A stretch of 64,000 nucleotides of DNA, taken from positions 1 through 64,000 of the forward strand of contig JABIRI010000141.1 of assembly GCA_018667915.1 (NCBI GenBank), given 5' to 3'. Both the position numbers and the translations under genes were made by a program. This document shows, piece after piece, positions 1-9,183 of this stretch. This DNA comes from Opitutaceae bacterium. GTDB taxonomy: Bacteria; Verrucomicrobiota; Verrucomicrobiia; Opitutales; Opitutaceae. Under the pieces are notes generated by a model, which worked only from the letters and a program-made list of their open reading frames with translations, was not told where the DNA came from and did not search any database. Every line of letters starts with the position of its first letter. Position 1 is the stretch's first letter.

Positions 1-3
1 AGG

Positions 4-41
4 GCCGTGTCGCCAGGGCGAGAGTCGCGCTGCGACACGGC
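4..41 (-). other. Stem-loop downstream of atpE
   Basis: Inverted repeat gccgtgtcgc / gcgacacggc, a perfect 10-base stem with an 18-base loop. It lies just past the atpE stop, between atpE and whatever ATP synthase gene follows outside the window. There is no clear T run on the minus strand, so it reads better as an intercistronic mRNA structure (processing or differential expression in the atp operon) than as a terminator. Confidence 0.4.
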
Positions 42-56
42 AAAATCAGAGTCTGA

Positions 57-1189
<1,133 letters not shown>

Positions 1190-1332
1190 GGATGCGCAGT
1201 GATACTTATGAAGACAGGAAAGGAAGTTCGTAGGGCACGCGTCTCGCTCTCGTCAATCACTGAAACCTGTAAGGGGGCACCAAGCCGCAGTCATAAGTGT
1301 AGGGTAACACCCTGTTGCGTGCCGCTAATCAT

Positions 1333-1360
1333 GCTAATTCTGAGATTCCGCAGGATTAGC
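1333..1360. other. Stem-loop between trmB and atpB
   Basis: gctaattctg / caggattagc forms a 10-base stem with one G-U type mismatch and an 8-base loop, about 20 bases past the trmB stop. No T run follows on the minus strand, so it is at most a weak or Rho-assisted terminator for trmB, or part of the atpB leader. The rest of 1190-1379 shows only a short agggt/accct hairpin. Confidence 0.35.
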
Positions 1361-1379
1361 TGGCTAAATTCGACTGCGA

Positions 1380-2012
1380 TCAGAGGGCGTTTTCTGCTCG
1401 GACCGCGATCCAGGATTGATGGCCATCCGCTCGAGCTTGGAAGACGGTTTCGTGCTCCAGGGGCCAAGGTCGGTCGTCCTGCAGTTCCCAGTCGGCGTGA
1501 GCGGCCACGACCTCACGCGCGACTTCAAAATATGGGGCGTAGTCGGTGCGGAAACACAGTTCAGTGCCGGGGGTGGTAAATTTCGCCAACGTAGCGAGGA
1601 AGGCGGGTTGGATGAGGCGATTCTTCCAGTGCTTCCGTTTTGGCCAGGGGTCGGGGAACAGCACGAAAATGCGGCGATTGAACCGCACGGTGTCGGGCAG
1701 AGCGGCGAAAAAGTGCGCGTCGGACGCCCGCAGCCACGATACGTTGGTCAGTCCGGCGCGGTCCGTTTTGCTGGCGGCTTTTTCCAGACGTTCTTTGATG
1801 ATGTCGATCGCCAGACAGTGTTCGTCCGGGTGCTGCTCTGCGTAGGCCGTCAAAAAATGCCCGTGGCCGCAGCCGATTTCCAACGTGAGCTGGGGATGGT
1901 CCAACGGAAGCTCCGCCAACGCCGTGCGCAGGTCGGCGATGCGTTGGGTATTGATGGCTTGGGCCTCTTCGATTGGCGGCATGTTTGCCGGAAAAAACCG
2001 GTGGAACGACAC
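1380..2012 (-). CDS. trmB: tRNA (guanine-N7)-methyltransferase
   Basis: Methylates G46 in the tRNA variable loop with S-adenosylmethionine; cytoplasmic. The 210-residue protein is of normal length. The SAM-binding loop is LEIGCGHGHFL (about 43-54), the acidic ribose contact is AIDI (about 68-71), and the family signature FPDPWPKRKHWKNRL (about 119-134) is followed by the conserved RTDYAPYFE. It starts 28 bases after the histidine kinase stop in the same direction, so it is probably the last gene of the response regulator-kinase-trmB transcript. Confidence 0.95.
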   Translation of the reverse strand: MSFHRFFPANMPPIEEAQAINTQRIADLRTALAELPLDHPQLTLEIGCGHGHFLTAYAEQHPDEHCLAIDIIKERLEKAASKTDRAGLTNVSWLRASDAHFFAALPDTVRFNRRIFVLFPDPWPKRKHWKNRLIQPAFLATLAKFTTPGTELCFRTDYAPYFEVAREVVAAHADWELQDDRPWPLEHETVFQARADGHQSWIAVRAENAL

Positions 2013-2040
2013 GACGCAAGCTCAACCGCGTTTCGACGAT

Positions 2041-3330
2041 TTACGCTCCGTCACGGGTCGGCACGGTCGCGTCGACCGGTAACAGCAGGATGAACGACGC
2101 CCCCTGCCCCGGCACGCTGACGACCTCGACGTGGCCTCCGTGGAGCTGGACAATGTGTTTTACGATGGCGAGCCCGAGGCCGGTGCCGCCCTTTTCGCGC
2201 GAGCGGCCCTTCTCTACGCGATAGAATCGCTCGAAGATGTGCGGCAGGTCCGCTTCTGGAATTCCGGGACCGTTGTCGGAGATCCGGATTTCAACCCCGG
2301 TTGGTTTCAACGCCGCCGCGATTTCAATCGTCGATCCGCTCGGAGTGTATTTTAAAGCGTTTTCAATGAGATTGTTAATAACCTGAGTGATTTTCAATGG
2401 GTCGGCCCACACACAGACATCGGCGGGGTCGATAATACTCTCGATTTGCTGCGAGGTCGTATCAGGTCGGTTCAGGTAATCGTCCAAAACTCCCTCGATC
2501 AGCGGGCGGAGTTCGAGCGATTCACGGTTCAGGCCCGGTTTGCTGGATTCCAGGCGAGAGAGCGTCAGTAGATCATCCAGCAGAGAATTGAGCCGCTCGG
2601 TGTGGCGCTGAACCGTGCCGAGAAAACGCAACCGGTCTTCCGCTTCCATGGTGTCGTGGTCATCGACTAGGGTTTCGATGTAGCCTTTGATCACGGCCAA
2701 GGGTGTGCGCAGTTCGTGGGAAACATTGGCCACGAATTCCTTGCGGACCCGCTCGAGGCCTTTTTGGCGAGTCACATCATGAAGCACAAACAGCGCCCAT
2801 TTGCTGTCGCTGCCGTCGAGCGCCAGAATAGTGGTGCCCGTGACCTCGACCCAACGCGTATCGTCGGCGCCGACAAATTCGATTTCCGAGCGCGGATCCG
2901 CCTCCCCTGCCCTCACACGCTCCACGTAACCCAAGAACTCCACACTGTGCAGCACCACCTCCAGGCGTTGTTCTAGAATATCGACAGCCTCCGGAAATAT
3001 ATCCTGTAATGATCTGTTAGCCAGCATGATATGATTGTGACTATCCACAATCAGCACCGCTTCGTTCAGGCTGCCCAGAGTAGCATCGAGTTGGGCGAGA
3101 TGGGAAACCTTGGTCTTTTCCAGCGCCCCGACTTCATCAATCAGGTCGTTGGCAGCCGTGCAGAACTCATCCCAATCGGCCCCGGACGCTCCCGGGTGTT
3201 CGTGACGGAGGAATGGTTGGCGGGCTTCCAGCGCGCCTTTGATTGTGCGAAGTGCTTTACGGTGCCCCACCAGTTTGCCGCGCAAAATAATGAGCGCCAC
3301 GACCAGAATTACGATGAGAGTCTCCAGCAT
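2041..3330 (-). CDS. PhoR-like membrane sensor histidine kinase
   Basis: Autophosphorylating sensor, the partner of the response regulator encoded immediately upstream. 429 residues: one N-terminal membrane helix (about 2-17) with almost no periplasmic part, a linker, a PAS-like domain (about 80-190), the HisKA box with phospho-acceptor H205 in NVSHELRTPL, then the HATPase domain with N box NNLIENALKY, DNGPGIP and GGTGLGLAI. The architecture and the pairing with an OmpR-type regulator match PhoR. No pst or phoU genes are in the window, so phosphate control is inferred from similarity only. Other PhoR-family kinases are possible. Confidence 0.85.
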   Translation of the reverse strand: MLETLIVILVVALIILRGKLVGHRKALRTIKGALEARQPFLRHEHPGASGADWDEFCTAANDLIDEVGALEKTKVSHLAQLDATLGSLNEAVLIVDSHNHIMLANRSLQDIFPEAVDILEQRLEVVLHSVEFLGYVERVRAGEADPRSEIEFVGADDTRWVEVTGTTILALDGSDSKWALFVLHDVTRQKGLERVRKEFVANVSHELRTPLAVIKGYIETLVDDHDTMEAEDRLRFLGTVQRHTERLNSLLDDLLTLSRLESSKPGLNRESLELRPLIEGVLDDYLNRPDTTSQQIESIIDPADVCVWADPLKITQVINNLIENALKYTPSGSTIEIAAALKPTGVEIRISDNGPGIPEADLPHIFERFYRVEKGRSREKGGTGLGLAIVKHIVQLHGGHVEVVSVPGQGASFILLLPVDATVPTRDGA

Positions 3331-3370
3331 GTGTTAGGGGGTGAACGCGTAGTTCAATTAAGCCGACGGT

Positions 3371-4090
3371 TTAATTTGTCGACTCGTAGACTCTGCGCTC
3401 CGCCATGCGATACCCCACCCCGCGGATCGTTTCAATCCATTCAGCTTCTGCACCGAGTTTTTCCCGTAACCGACGCACGTGGGTGTCAACCGTGCGGGTT
3501 TCAATCTCGGTTTCGTAATTCCAAACATTAAGCAGCAAATGCTCCCGCGTCTGCACCCGTCCCCTCCGCTCCATCAACAGATGCAGGAGTTTAAACTCCG
3601 TGGCGGTCAGGTCGATGACGGCCCCGCCGATTTGGACTTCGTGACGATCCACATCCAACTCGATCGATCCCACGATTAACTTTGGCGTAGAGGTTTCCCC
3701 CTTATCGGATGTTCGGCGCAGAATGTTATGCACCCGAAGAACCAGCTCCTTTGTGCTAAACGGTTTGCAGATATAATCATCGGCTCCGGTTTCCAGACCC
3801 TGCACGCGATCGTTCTCCTCGACCTTAGCGGTCAGGAAGATCACCGGAACGTCTTTCAAATTAGGGTCAGCGCGCAAAAGGCGACAGATCTGGATCCCGT
3901 TTATCACCGGCATCATGACGTCGAGGATCACCAGGTCCGGCATCATTGCGCGGGCTACGCCGATGCTGTGGGTCGGATCGTTTACGGTCTGGGTATCGAA
4001 GCCTTTCGCCTTCAAATTATACGCGACCAAATCAGCGACATCTGGCTCGTCGTCGACGATGAGAATTTTCTTACGGAGGCTTTCTGCCAT
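3371..4090 (-). CDS. PhoB-like OmpR-family response regulator
   Basis: DNA-binding regulator phosphorylated by the adjacent kinase. 239 residues: receiver domain (about 8-122) with acidic pocket D13-D14, phospho-acceptor D57 in LVILDVMMP and conserved lysine in CKPFSTKEL. It is followed by a winged-helix domain (about 140-233) with the ELVL/LTATEFKLL and RTVDTHVRRLREKLG signatures. The kinase follows 40 bases downstream, giving the usual regulator-sensor order. mnmG lies 95 bases upstream on the same strand, so a promoter of its own in that gap is possible. The regulon cannot be read from this sequence. Confidence 0.88.
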   Translation of the reverse strand: MAESLRKKILIVDDEPDVADLVAYNLKAKGFDTQTVNDPTHSIGVARAMMPDLVILDVMMPVINGIQICRLLRADPNLKDVPVIFLTAKVEENDRVQGLETGADDYICKPFSTKELVLRVHNILRRTSDKGETSTPKLIVGSIELDVDRHEVQIGGAVIDLTATEFKLLHLLMERRGRVQTREHLLLNVWNYETEIETRTVDTHVRRLREKLGAEAEWIETIRGVGYRMAERRVYESTN

Positions 4091-4184
4091 TCGCTAAAAC
4101 CTAGTGGCCATCTTGCCGACATAACAGTCCAAAACCGCGTTGTTTCACAATTGTTACAGCGAGCGCAAATAATTTGCGAATAGA

Positions 4185-6080
4185 TCAGTCTGATTTGCTG
4201 GCTGCGCGCCGGTGGGATTCGATATAGATCAGTAAGATACTGATATCCGACGGGTTAACTCCACTTATGCGGCTCGCTTGGCCCAAACTGAATGGCGCGG
4301 TTTCTGCGAGCTTGGTGGCACTTTCATTTCGTAATCCCTTAATTTTCGAGTAATCGAGGCCGACCGGAATCTTGACCTTTTCAATGTCCTTGAGCTTCTC
4401 AACTTGGCGCTGCTCGCGCTCCAGATACCCCCGATAGGTCACGCGATATTCGATCTCCTGACGCGTCTCGGTGGGCAGCTTCAAATAGTCTTCAGGCATG
4501 GCGGGCGGAGCGCCCTTCCCTTGCGACATGCGGCGGAAATGATCGCCATAAGTCCCCTGCTCTCCTCCGGGTCGTTTGGACTCAATCCACTCAATCCAAT
4601 TGGTGGTTTGCGCGACCTTGGCCTGCATCCGTTCCAGCCGTTCGGTTTTGATCAGACCATGGGTGGCCGCGTGGTGCAGTAGCCGGTTCTCGGCACTGCC
4701 GTGGTTGAAGAGCAACCGGTGTTCGGCGCGGCTGGTGAACATGCGGTAAGGCTCTTTGGTGCCCTTGGTCACAAGATCATCGATGAGTACGCCAATATAA
4801 GCTTCGTGACGGCCGATGATCATAGGTTCGTTGCCTCGGGCCTTGTTGACGGCATTAACGCCCGCAACGAGTCCTTGAGCCGCAGCTTCTTCATACCCGG
4901 AGGTTCCGTTGATCTGGCCCGCAAAAAAGAGATTTTCGGCCTTCTTGGATTCAAGGGACGGAAATAATTGGGTCGGCGGTGCAAAATCATATTCAACGGC
5001 GTAGGCCGGTCGGAGCAGCTCGGCTCGCTCCAATCCGGGGATTGAGCGCACCATGGCCATCTGAACATCAAACGGGAGCGAAGTCGAAAGCCCGTTGATG
5101 TAGTATTCGTTGGTCGAGCGACCCTCGGGCTCCAAAAATAGCAGGTGGCGTGGTTTATCGGCAAAACGTACAAATTTGTCTTCGATACTTGGACAATAAC
5201 GTGGACCCGTGCTTTGGATCTCCCCGGAATACATCGGAGACTTGGTGAGGTTTTGATTCACAATCTCCGCCGTTTCGGGCGTGGTATAGGTCATCCAGCA
5301 GGAAACTTGATTCGTTCCAGGCTCCCAACCGAGGCGTTCTTCACCAGATTGTTCCACGTGGAACAACGCCGAATCCTGGCGGGTTTCGTGAAAGGCGAAG
5401 CGGGTGGGGTGTTCGTCTCCGCGCTGTTCCTTCATCTTGGTGAAGTCTAGACTGCGGCCAAGGAGGCGAGGAGGCGTGCCGGTTTTGAGCCGCTCCAGCT
5501 CGATGCCAACTTCCTCGAAACTGGCAGAAAGCGTTTTGGCGGTGAAGTCGCCCATGCGACCGCCTTCGTTCTTATTCTTGCCGATGTGCATCAGGGCCCG
5601 GAGGAAGGTGCCCGTTGTAACGACCACGGTGGTGCCAGCGAATTCGATATCCAGATTGGTCCGCACGCCGGTAACTCTGCCGTCCTTGAAGTTCAATCCC
5701 GTGACCGTAGCCTGAAAGAGCTGAAGGTTCTCCTGCAGCTCCAACGTATGCTTCATCCGATATTGGTAGGCCTTCTTGTCGGACTGCACCCGCGGTGCCT
5801 GAACCGCCAAGCCCTTGGACTCATTGAGCAACCGAAACTGGATTCCGGTCACGTCGGCATTGATGGCCATCTCGCCTCCCAATGCATCAATCTCGCGCAC
5901 GATGTGGCCCTTGGCTTGGCCACCGATCGCGGGGTTACAACTCATCGCGGCAACGGTGTCGATGTTGCCCGTGAGGAGGAGGGTGGATGCACCCATTCGC
6001 GCCGACGCCAAGGCCGCTTCACATCCCGCGTGACCGGCTCCGCAGACGATCACATCATAAGGTATCGTGTTGAATAACAA
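4185..6080 (-). CDS. mnmG: tRNA uridine-5-carboxymethylaminomethyl modification enzyme MnmG
   Basis: FAD enzyme that with MnmE builds the (carboxymethyl)aminomethyl group on U34 of tRNAs reading NNA/NNG codons. 631 residues, normal length: FAD-binding GxGxxG (GAGHAG, residues 14-19), MSCNPAIGG, the GTPPRL segment in the middle, ATGYEEAAAQGLVAG-type second dinucleotide region (GTSGYEEAAAQGL), and the helical C-terminal MnmE-binding domain with the conserved end region SRISGVNPSDI. The only start that fits is TTG at 6080, directly abutting the mnmE TAA with no spacer, so translation is probably coupled and gives matched amounts of both partners. Confidence 0.96.
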   Translation of the reverse strand: MLFNTIPYDVIVCGAGHAGCEAALASARMGASTLLLTGNIDTVAAMSCNPAIGGQAKGHIVREIDALGGEMAINADVTGIQFRLLNESKGLAVQAPRVQSDKKAYQYRMKHTLELQENLQLFQATVTGLNFKDGRVTGVRTNLDIEFAGTTVVVTTGTFLRALMHIGKNKNEGGRMGDFTAKTLSASFEEVGIELERLKTGTPPRLLGRSLDFTKMKEQRGDEHPTRFAFHETRQDSALFHVEQSGEERLGWEPGTNQVSCWMTYTTPETAEIVNQNLTKSPMYSGEIQSTGPRYCPSIEDKFVRFADKPRHLLFLEPEGRSTNEYYINGLSTSLPFDVQMAMVRSIPGLERAELLRPAYAVEYDFAPPTQLFPSLESKKAENLFFAGQINGTSGYEEAAAQGLVAGVNAVNKARGNEPMIIGRHEAYIGVLIDDLVTKGTKEPYRMFTSRAEHRLLFNHGSAENRLLHHAATHGLIKTERLERMQAKVAQTTNWIEWIESKRPGGEQGTYGDHFRRMSQGKGAPPAMPEDYLKLPTETRQEIEYRVTYRGYLEREQRQVEKLKDIEKVKIPVGLDYSKIKGLRNESATKLAETAPFSLGQASRISGVNPSDISILLIYIESHRRAASKSD

Positions 6081-7439
6081 TTATTTACCTATACAAAAAG
6101 TTTCGAAAAGTCGATCGAGCATGGCCTCATTTTCAATGCGACCACCGATCTCCCCAAAGGCATCCAACGTCCCTCGCAGATCCGCTGCGAGCAGCTCGGT
6201 CGGGCCGCGGTTTGCCAGATGTTGTCCGGCCGATTCCAGTGCCTGGGTTGCATGACGCAACGCTTCGGCGTGGCGGGCATTGACGGCGATTTGGTCGCTC
6301 GAATCGGATGGGGAAAAATTGTCCGCCAAAGCGATGATGCGCTGATCCAGCTCGGTCATGCCATCATGCGTCAGCGCCGAAATCTGAATCGAATCAAAGC
6401 CGTCGGGCCCGATGGTTTCGGGCGATTTTTGTCCAAGAAGATCGCCCTTGTTGAGCACGACCAGAGTGGTCGTAGAATTAAGCTCAGCCGAGACCTCGGC
6501 TGGTAGCGCCGGGGCAGGGTGGGTCGCATCGAGCACGAGCAAAACGAGATCGGCTTCGCGGAGCCGTTCGATCGTTTTTTCAATTCCCAGCCGCTCGACT
6601 TCACCAGGCTCGGGGTTGAGTCCGGCCGTGTCGATAAGGCGTAGACAGTGCGGACCGACCATCACGGTCTCCTCCAAATAGTCGCGAGTCGTGCCGGGTT
6701 GGTTGCTGACCAGCGCCCGTTCCCGCCCGACCAGGGCATTGAGCAGCGAGCTCTTGCCGGCGTTGGGCTCACCGAGGATTACGGTTTTGATCCCGTCACG
6801 GAGCAATTCGCCGTAGCGATGAGTGGCCAGCAGTCGTTCCGTTCCACGTAGAACATTGCTCAAAAGGTCCTGCACGACGCGGCGATCTTCGTCGGGTAGG
6901 TCTTCCTCCGGGAAATCAATATAAGCCTCAACCCGCGCCAGTCCTAGAAGCAGATCATCGGTCAACCGAGTGAGGTGGCGGCCGAGGCTGCCCTGAAGCT
7001 GTTGATTGGCGGCGGCTACCGCTCGAGCACTGCGAGCATGGATTAAGTCCATCACCGCCTCCGCCTGACTCAGGTCGATTTGCCCGTTCAGGAACGCCCG
7101 ACGGGTGAATTCACCAGCTTCGGCGGCTCGACATTCTCGCTTAAATAAATCGTTAAGAACAAGTTGAGTAATAACCGGATTGCCGTGGGTAGAAATTTCC
7201 AAGACGTCTTCACCTGTGTAGGAACGGGGTCCTGCGAAGAAAGTCACCAGCACGTCATCGATTTCGTTGCCGGTCACGTCGCGGTAGGGTTGATGGCTCG
7301 CGACGCGCGGCTCGAGGGCATCGGCAAAAACCGAGGTCGCAATGTCCCGACAAAGCGGTCCGCTCACGCGCACTACCGCGATGGCGGATGTGCCAGCGGG
7401 CGTAGCGGGAGCAGCAATGGTATCGACGGAGTGAGACAT
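6081..7439 (-). CDS. mnmE: tRNA modification GTPase MnmE
   Basis: GTPase partner of MnmG in U34 modification. With the start at MSHSVDTIAAPAT (7439) it has 452 residues, the usual length; the track ORF adds 31 unlikely residues. N-terminal tetrahydrofolate-binding domain (about 1-120, FTRRAFLNGQIDLSQAEAV), helical domain, and an inserted G domain with P-loop GEPNAGKS (223-230), DTAGL switch II and NKGD. The C-terminus is the catalytic CIGK (CxGK) motif. It is the first gene of the mnmE-mnmG pair. Its 5' region contains the first of three palindromes described separately. Confidence 0.96.
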   Translation of the reverse strand: MSHSVDTIAAPATPAGTSAIAVVRVSGPLCRDIATSVFADALEPRVASHQPYRDVTGNEIDDVLVTFFAGPRSYTGEDVLEISTHGNPVITQLVLNDLFKRECRAAEAGEFTRRAFLNGQIDLSQAEAVMDLIHARSARAVAAANQQLQGSLGRHLTRLTDDLLLGLARVEAYIDFPEEDLPDEDRRVVQDLLSNVLRGTERLLATHRYGELLRDGIKTVILGEPNAGKSSLLNALVGRERALVSNQPGTTRDYLEETVMVGPHCLRLIDTAGLNPEPGEVERLGIEKTIERLREADLVLLVLDATHPAPALPAEVSAELNSTTTLVVLNKGDLLGQKSPETIGPDGFDSIQISALTHDGMTELDQRIIALADNFSPSDSSDQIAVNARHAEALRHATQALESAGQHLANRGPTELLAADLRGTLDAFGEIGGRIENEAMLDRLFETFCIGK

Positions 7440-7564
7440 GCGAACAGCCAGACCGAACCTTGTTCGCCCGCGGACGCAAAACGAAACCGCGACCTTCCCA
7501 GCCCCCGGTCCGCGCCCCGTCCGCCATCTCACTGCAGCCCCTATATAACGCCGATCCCTTAAAA

Positions 7565-7586
7565 GTTGCCACCATTATGGTGACAA
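7565..7586. promoter_or_regulatory. Palindromic operator-like site, copy 1
   Basis: ttgccaccattatggtgaca plus flanking bases. It is a near-perfect inverted repeat centred on the T of CCATTATGG, with one mismatch in the left half relative to copy 3. It lies about 130 bases upstream of the mnmE start. The size and dyad symmetry suit a homodimeric repressor or activator. The cognate regulator is not identifiable from the window. Confidence 0.55.
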
Positions 7587-7730
7587 ACATGCATAACCCA
7601 ATTTTTATGAATGATTAAAGAAGGTGTGAATGCGGTGGCCTGGGAATAGGTCTACGTTCCTCCGACTCGCCCAAACCCGGTCTTGTTGCCCCCATCTCCC
7701 TGACGTTGAATTTCCTCCGATCAAAACGCA

Positions 7731-7750
7731 TGTCACCACAATGGTGACAT
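7731..7750. promoter_or_regulatory. Palindromic operator-like site, copy 2
   Basis: tgtcaccacaatggtgacat, with the same outer half-sites TGTCACCA / TGGTGACA as the other copies but a slightly different centre (CAA). It lies 164 bases from copy 1. Conservation of the arms while the flanks differ argues for selection on the dyad. Confidence 0.55.
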
Positions 7751-7845
7751 ACTCGCGGAAATCCCTCCCAGTTTCTGTTTCAGAATAGCCTCCCTTGGAC
7801 TCAAATGAGGTCAGACCTTCCGAAAGAGTCGTGGGTTGTGTTACT

Positions 7846-7867
7846 TGTCACCATTATGGTGACAAAC
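7846..7867. promoter_or_regulatory. Palindromic operator-like site, copy 3
   Basis: The perfect form: TGTCACCATTATGGTGACA, a 19-base palindrome, flanked by TT and AA, which extends the symmetry to TTGTCACC...GGTGACAA. It lies about 40 bases past the stop of the efflux adaptor gene. Being downstream of that operon, it is more likely to act on a transcript starting in this gap, or to be part of a repeat family, than to be the efflux promoter operator. Confidence 0.6.
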
Positions 7868-7904
7868 TTACTTGGGCCTTTCGAAGCTGCGGGGGGGCGT
7901 TGGG

Positions 7905-9152
7905 TTAATTGTCGAGGGGGGCAACTCGGCTGCCGTCTTTGACGCGGTCGCCGGGGTAGAGCACCACGGACTCATCGGGTTCGAGGCCGGCAAGTATCTC
8001 AGTTTGAAGGCCGTTGCTGAGTCCGGGTTGCACGGTTCGTTTCTCAACTTTTGAGCCGTTTAGCACAAAGGTGGACCAGGTTTGCCCGTCCTGAAACAGT
8101 GCTCCGGCAGGAATTTGAATGACCATACCGCGGCGGGCTTTTTCGATTCGGGCTTCTACGCGGTAACCATCGCCGAGACTGGCGCGTTGGTCGGGTGGTG
8201 TGGTGAGATCGGCGAGCACGTTCACGCGTTGTTCTTCCACCCCGAGTGCTGAGACCTTTGTGAAGGCGGCGGGTTCGACCCAACGCACGCGGGCTTCGAG
8301 GTCGAAATCTCCGCCCCATTGTTCGAGCCACACGCGAGCTCCGGGTTTGATCGCCACACCATCGCGGGAAAGCACTTCGATGCGAACCTCGAGATCGGTG
8401 GGGTCACCCAACTCAAGAATAGGCATGCCGCTGGTTACCACGCGTGAGCTTTCTTGCATGACGCGCAATACGCGTCCGCTGATCGGCGAATTGATTTCCA
8501 TTAACGCATCGGCCAAGTCTGCGGGGGCGTCGCCGCGATTCAGCACGGCTTGAGCTTGTTCGAGTTCGAAGCGCGCGACCTGTAGGGCGAAGGTGGATGC
8601 GCGATCTTCTTGTGCCGCGGTGGTCTCTTGATTGAGGGCTACGTCTAAGACTTGTTGGGAAACGAGTTGTTGTTTCGCCAACGAGCGTTGGCGGGTGGCC
8701 TTTGATTGAGCGAGATCCAACAATGCCGCAGCGCTGGCGCGTTGGGCTTCGGCTTGATCGACTTGGCTTGTAGCGGCGCGCACGCGCGCTTCAGCTTGAG
8801 CGCGACTGCGCCGGTCGAGGATGTCGCCGCCGGCAGGTTCGAGCACCGCCAAAACGGTTTCGCCGGCGATCACGGAAGCGCCCGGCTTTAGGTCGATGCG
8901 CTGCAACTGTCCCGCTGATGGACTCGAAACAATGTAACGGTGCCGCACTTGTGTGACGCCTTCTTCGTTCACAGTCGCGATCAAATCACCACGCGTAACG
9001 GTGGCCGTTTCGACGGGCAACGCGGCAGGCCACATTCCGGCGACGATCAACGCGATCAACAATGCTCCCGCGATCCATCGCCAGCCTTGGCGGCGGCGTT
9101 GATGGTTGTCCCCAGCGGTGGGATCGAAAGGTGTTTCGGCAGGTTCGGTCAT
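7905..9152 (-). CDS. HlyD/MacA-like efflux periplasmic adaptor subunit
   Basis: Membrane-fusion protein joining an inner-membrane ABC exporter to an outer-membrane channel. 415 residues: cytoplasmic N-terminus, one transmembrane helix (about 26-45), a biotinyl-lipoyl-like half (GDLIATVNEEGVTQVRHRYIVSSPSAGQL), a long Ala/Gln/Arg-rich coiled coil (about 115-205), the returning lipoyl half (INSPISGRVLRVM), and beta-barrel/MacA-like C-terminal domains. It is the last gene of the ATPase-permease-adaptor operon, 31 bases after the permease. Substrate unknown; family members export peptides, glycolipids, macrolides or siderophores. Confidence 0.88.
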   Translation of the reverse strand: MTEPAETPFDPTAGDNHQRRRQGWRWIAGALLIALIVAGMWPAALPVETATVTRGDLIATVNEEGVTQVRHRYIVSSPSAGQLQRIDLKPGASVIAGETVLAVLEPAGGDILDRRSRAQAEARVRAATSQVDQAEAQRASAAALLDLAQSKATRQRSLAKQQLVSQQVLDVALNQETTAAQEDRASTFALQVARFELEQAQAVLNRGDAPADLADALMEINSPISGRVLRVMQESSRVVTSGMPILELGDPTDLEVRIEVLSRDGVAIKPGARVWLEQWGGDFDLEARVRWVEPAAFTKVSALGVEEQRVNVLADLTTPPDQRASLGDGYRVEARIEKARRGMVIQIPAGALFQDGQTWSTFVLNGSKVEKRTVQPGLSNGLQTEILAGLEPDESVVLYPGDRVKDGSRVAPLDN

Positions 9153-9183
9153 GACAAAATGCGTCGGTTCAAAATAGAGCGGA

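Larger units (their letters stand above)
7440..7904. other. Non-coding region with three palindromic sites
   Basis: 465 bases with no credible gene on either strand, between the 3' end of the efflux operon and the mnmE start (both minus strand). Its only obvious structure is a palindrome repeated three times (next three entries). The stretch should hold the mnmE promoter; no confident -35/-10 pair could be picked out. Tiny ORFs beginning at the ATG inside the palindromes (for example 7577-7618, 13 codons plus stop) look accidental. Confidence 0.7.

Noticed and set aside
7577-7618. Tiny ORF starting in palindrome copy 1 (MVTNMHNPIFMND)
   Set aside because: The ATG belongs to the palindrome and no ribosome binding site or similar peptide follows the other copies.
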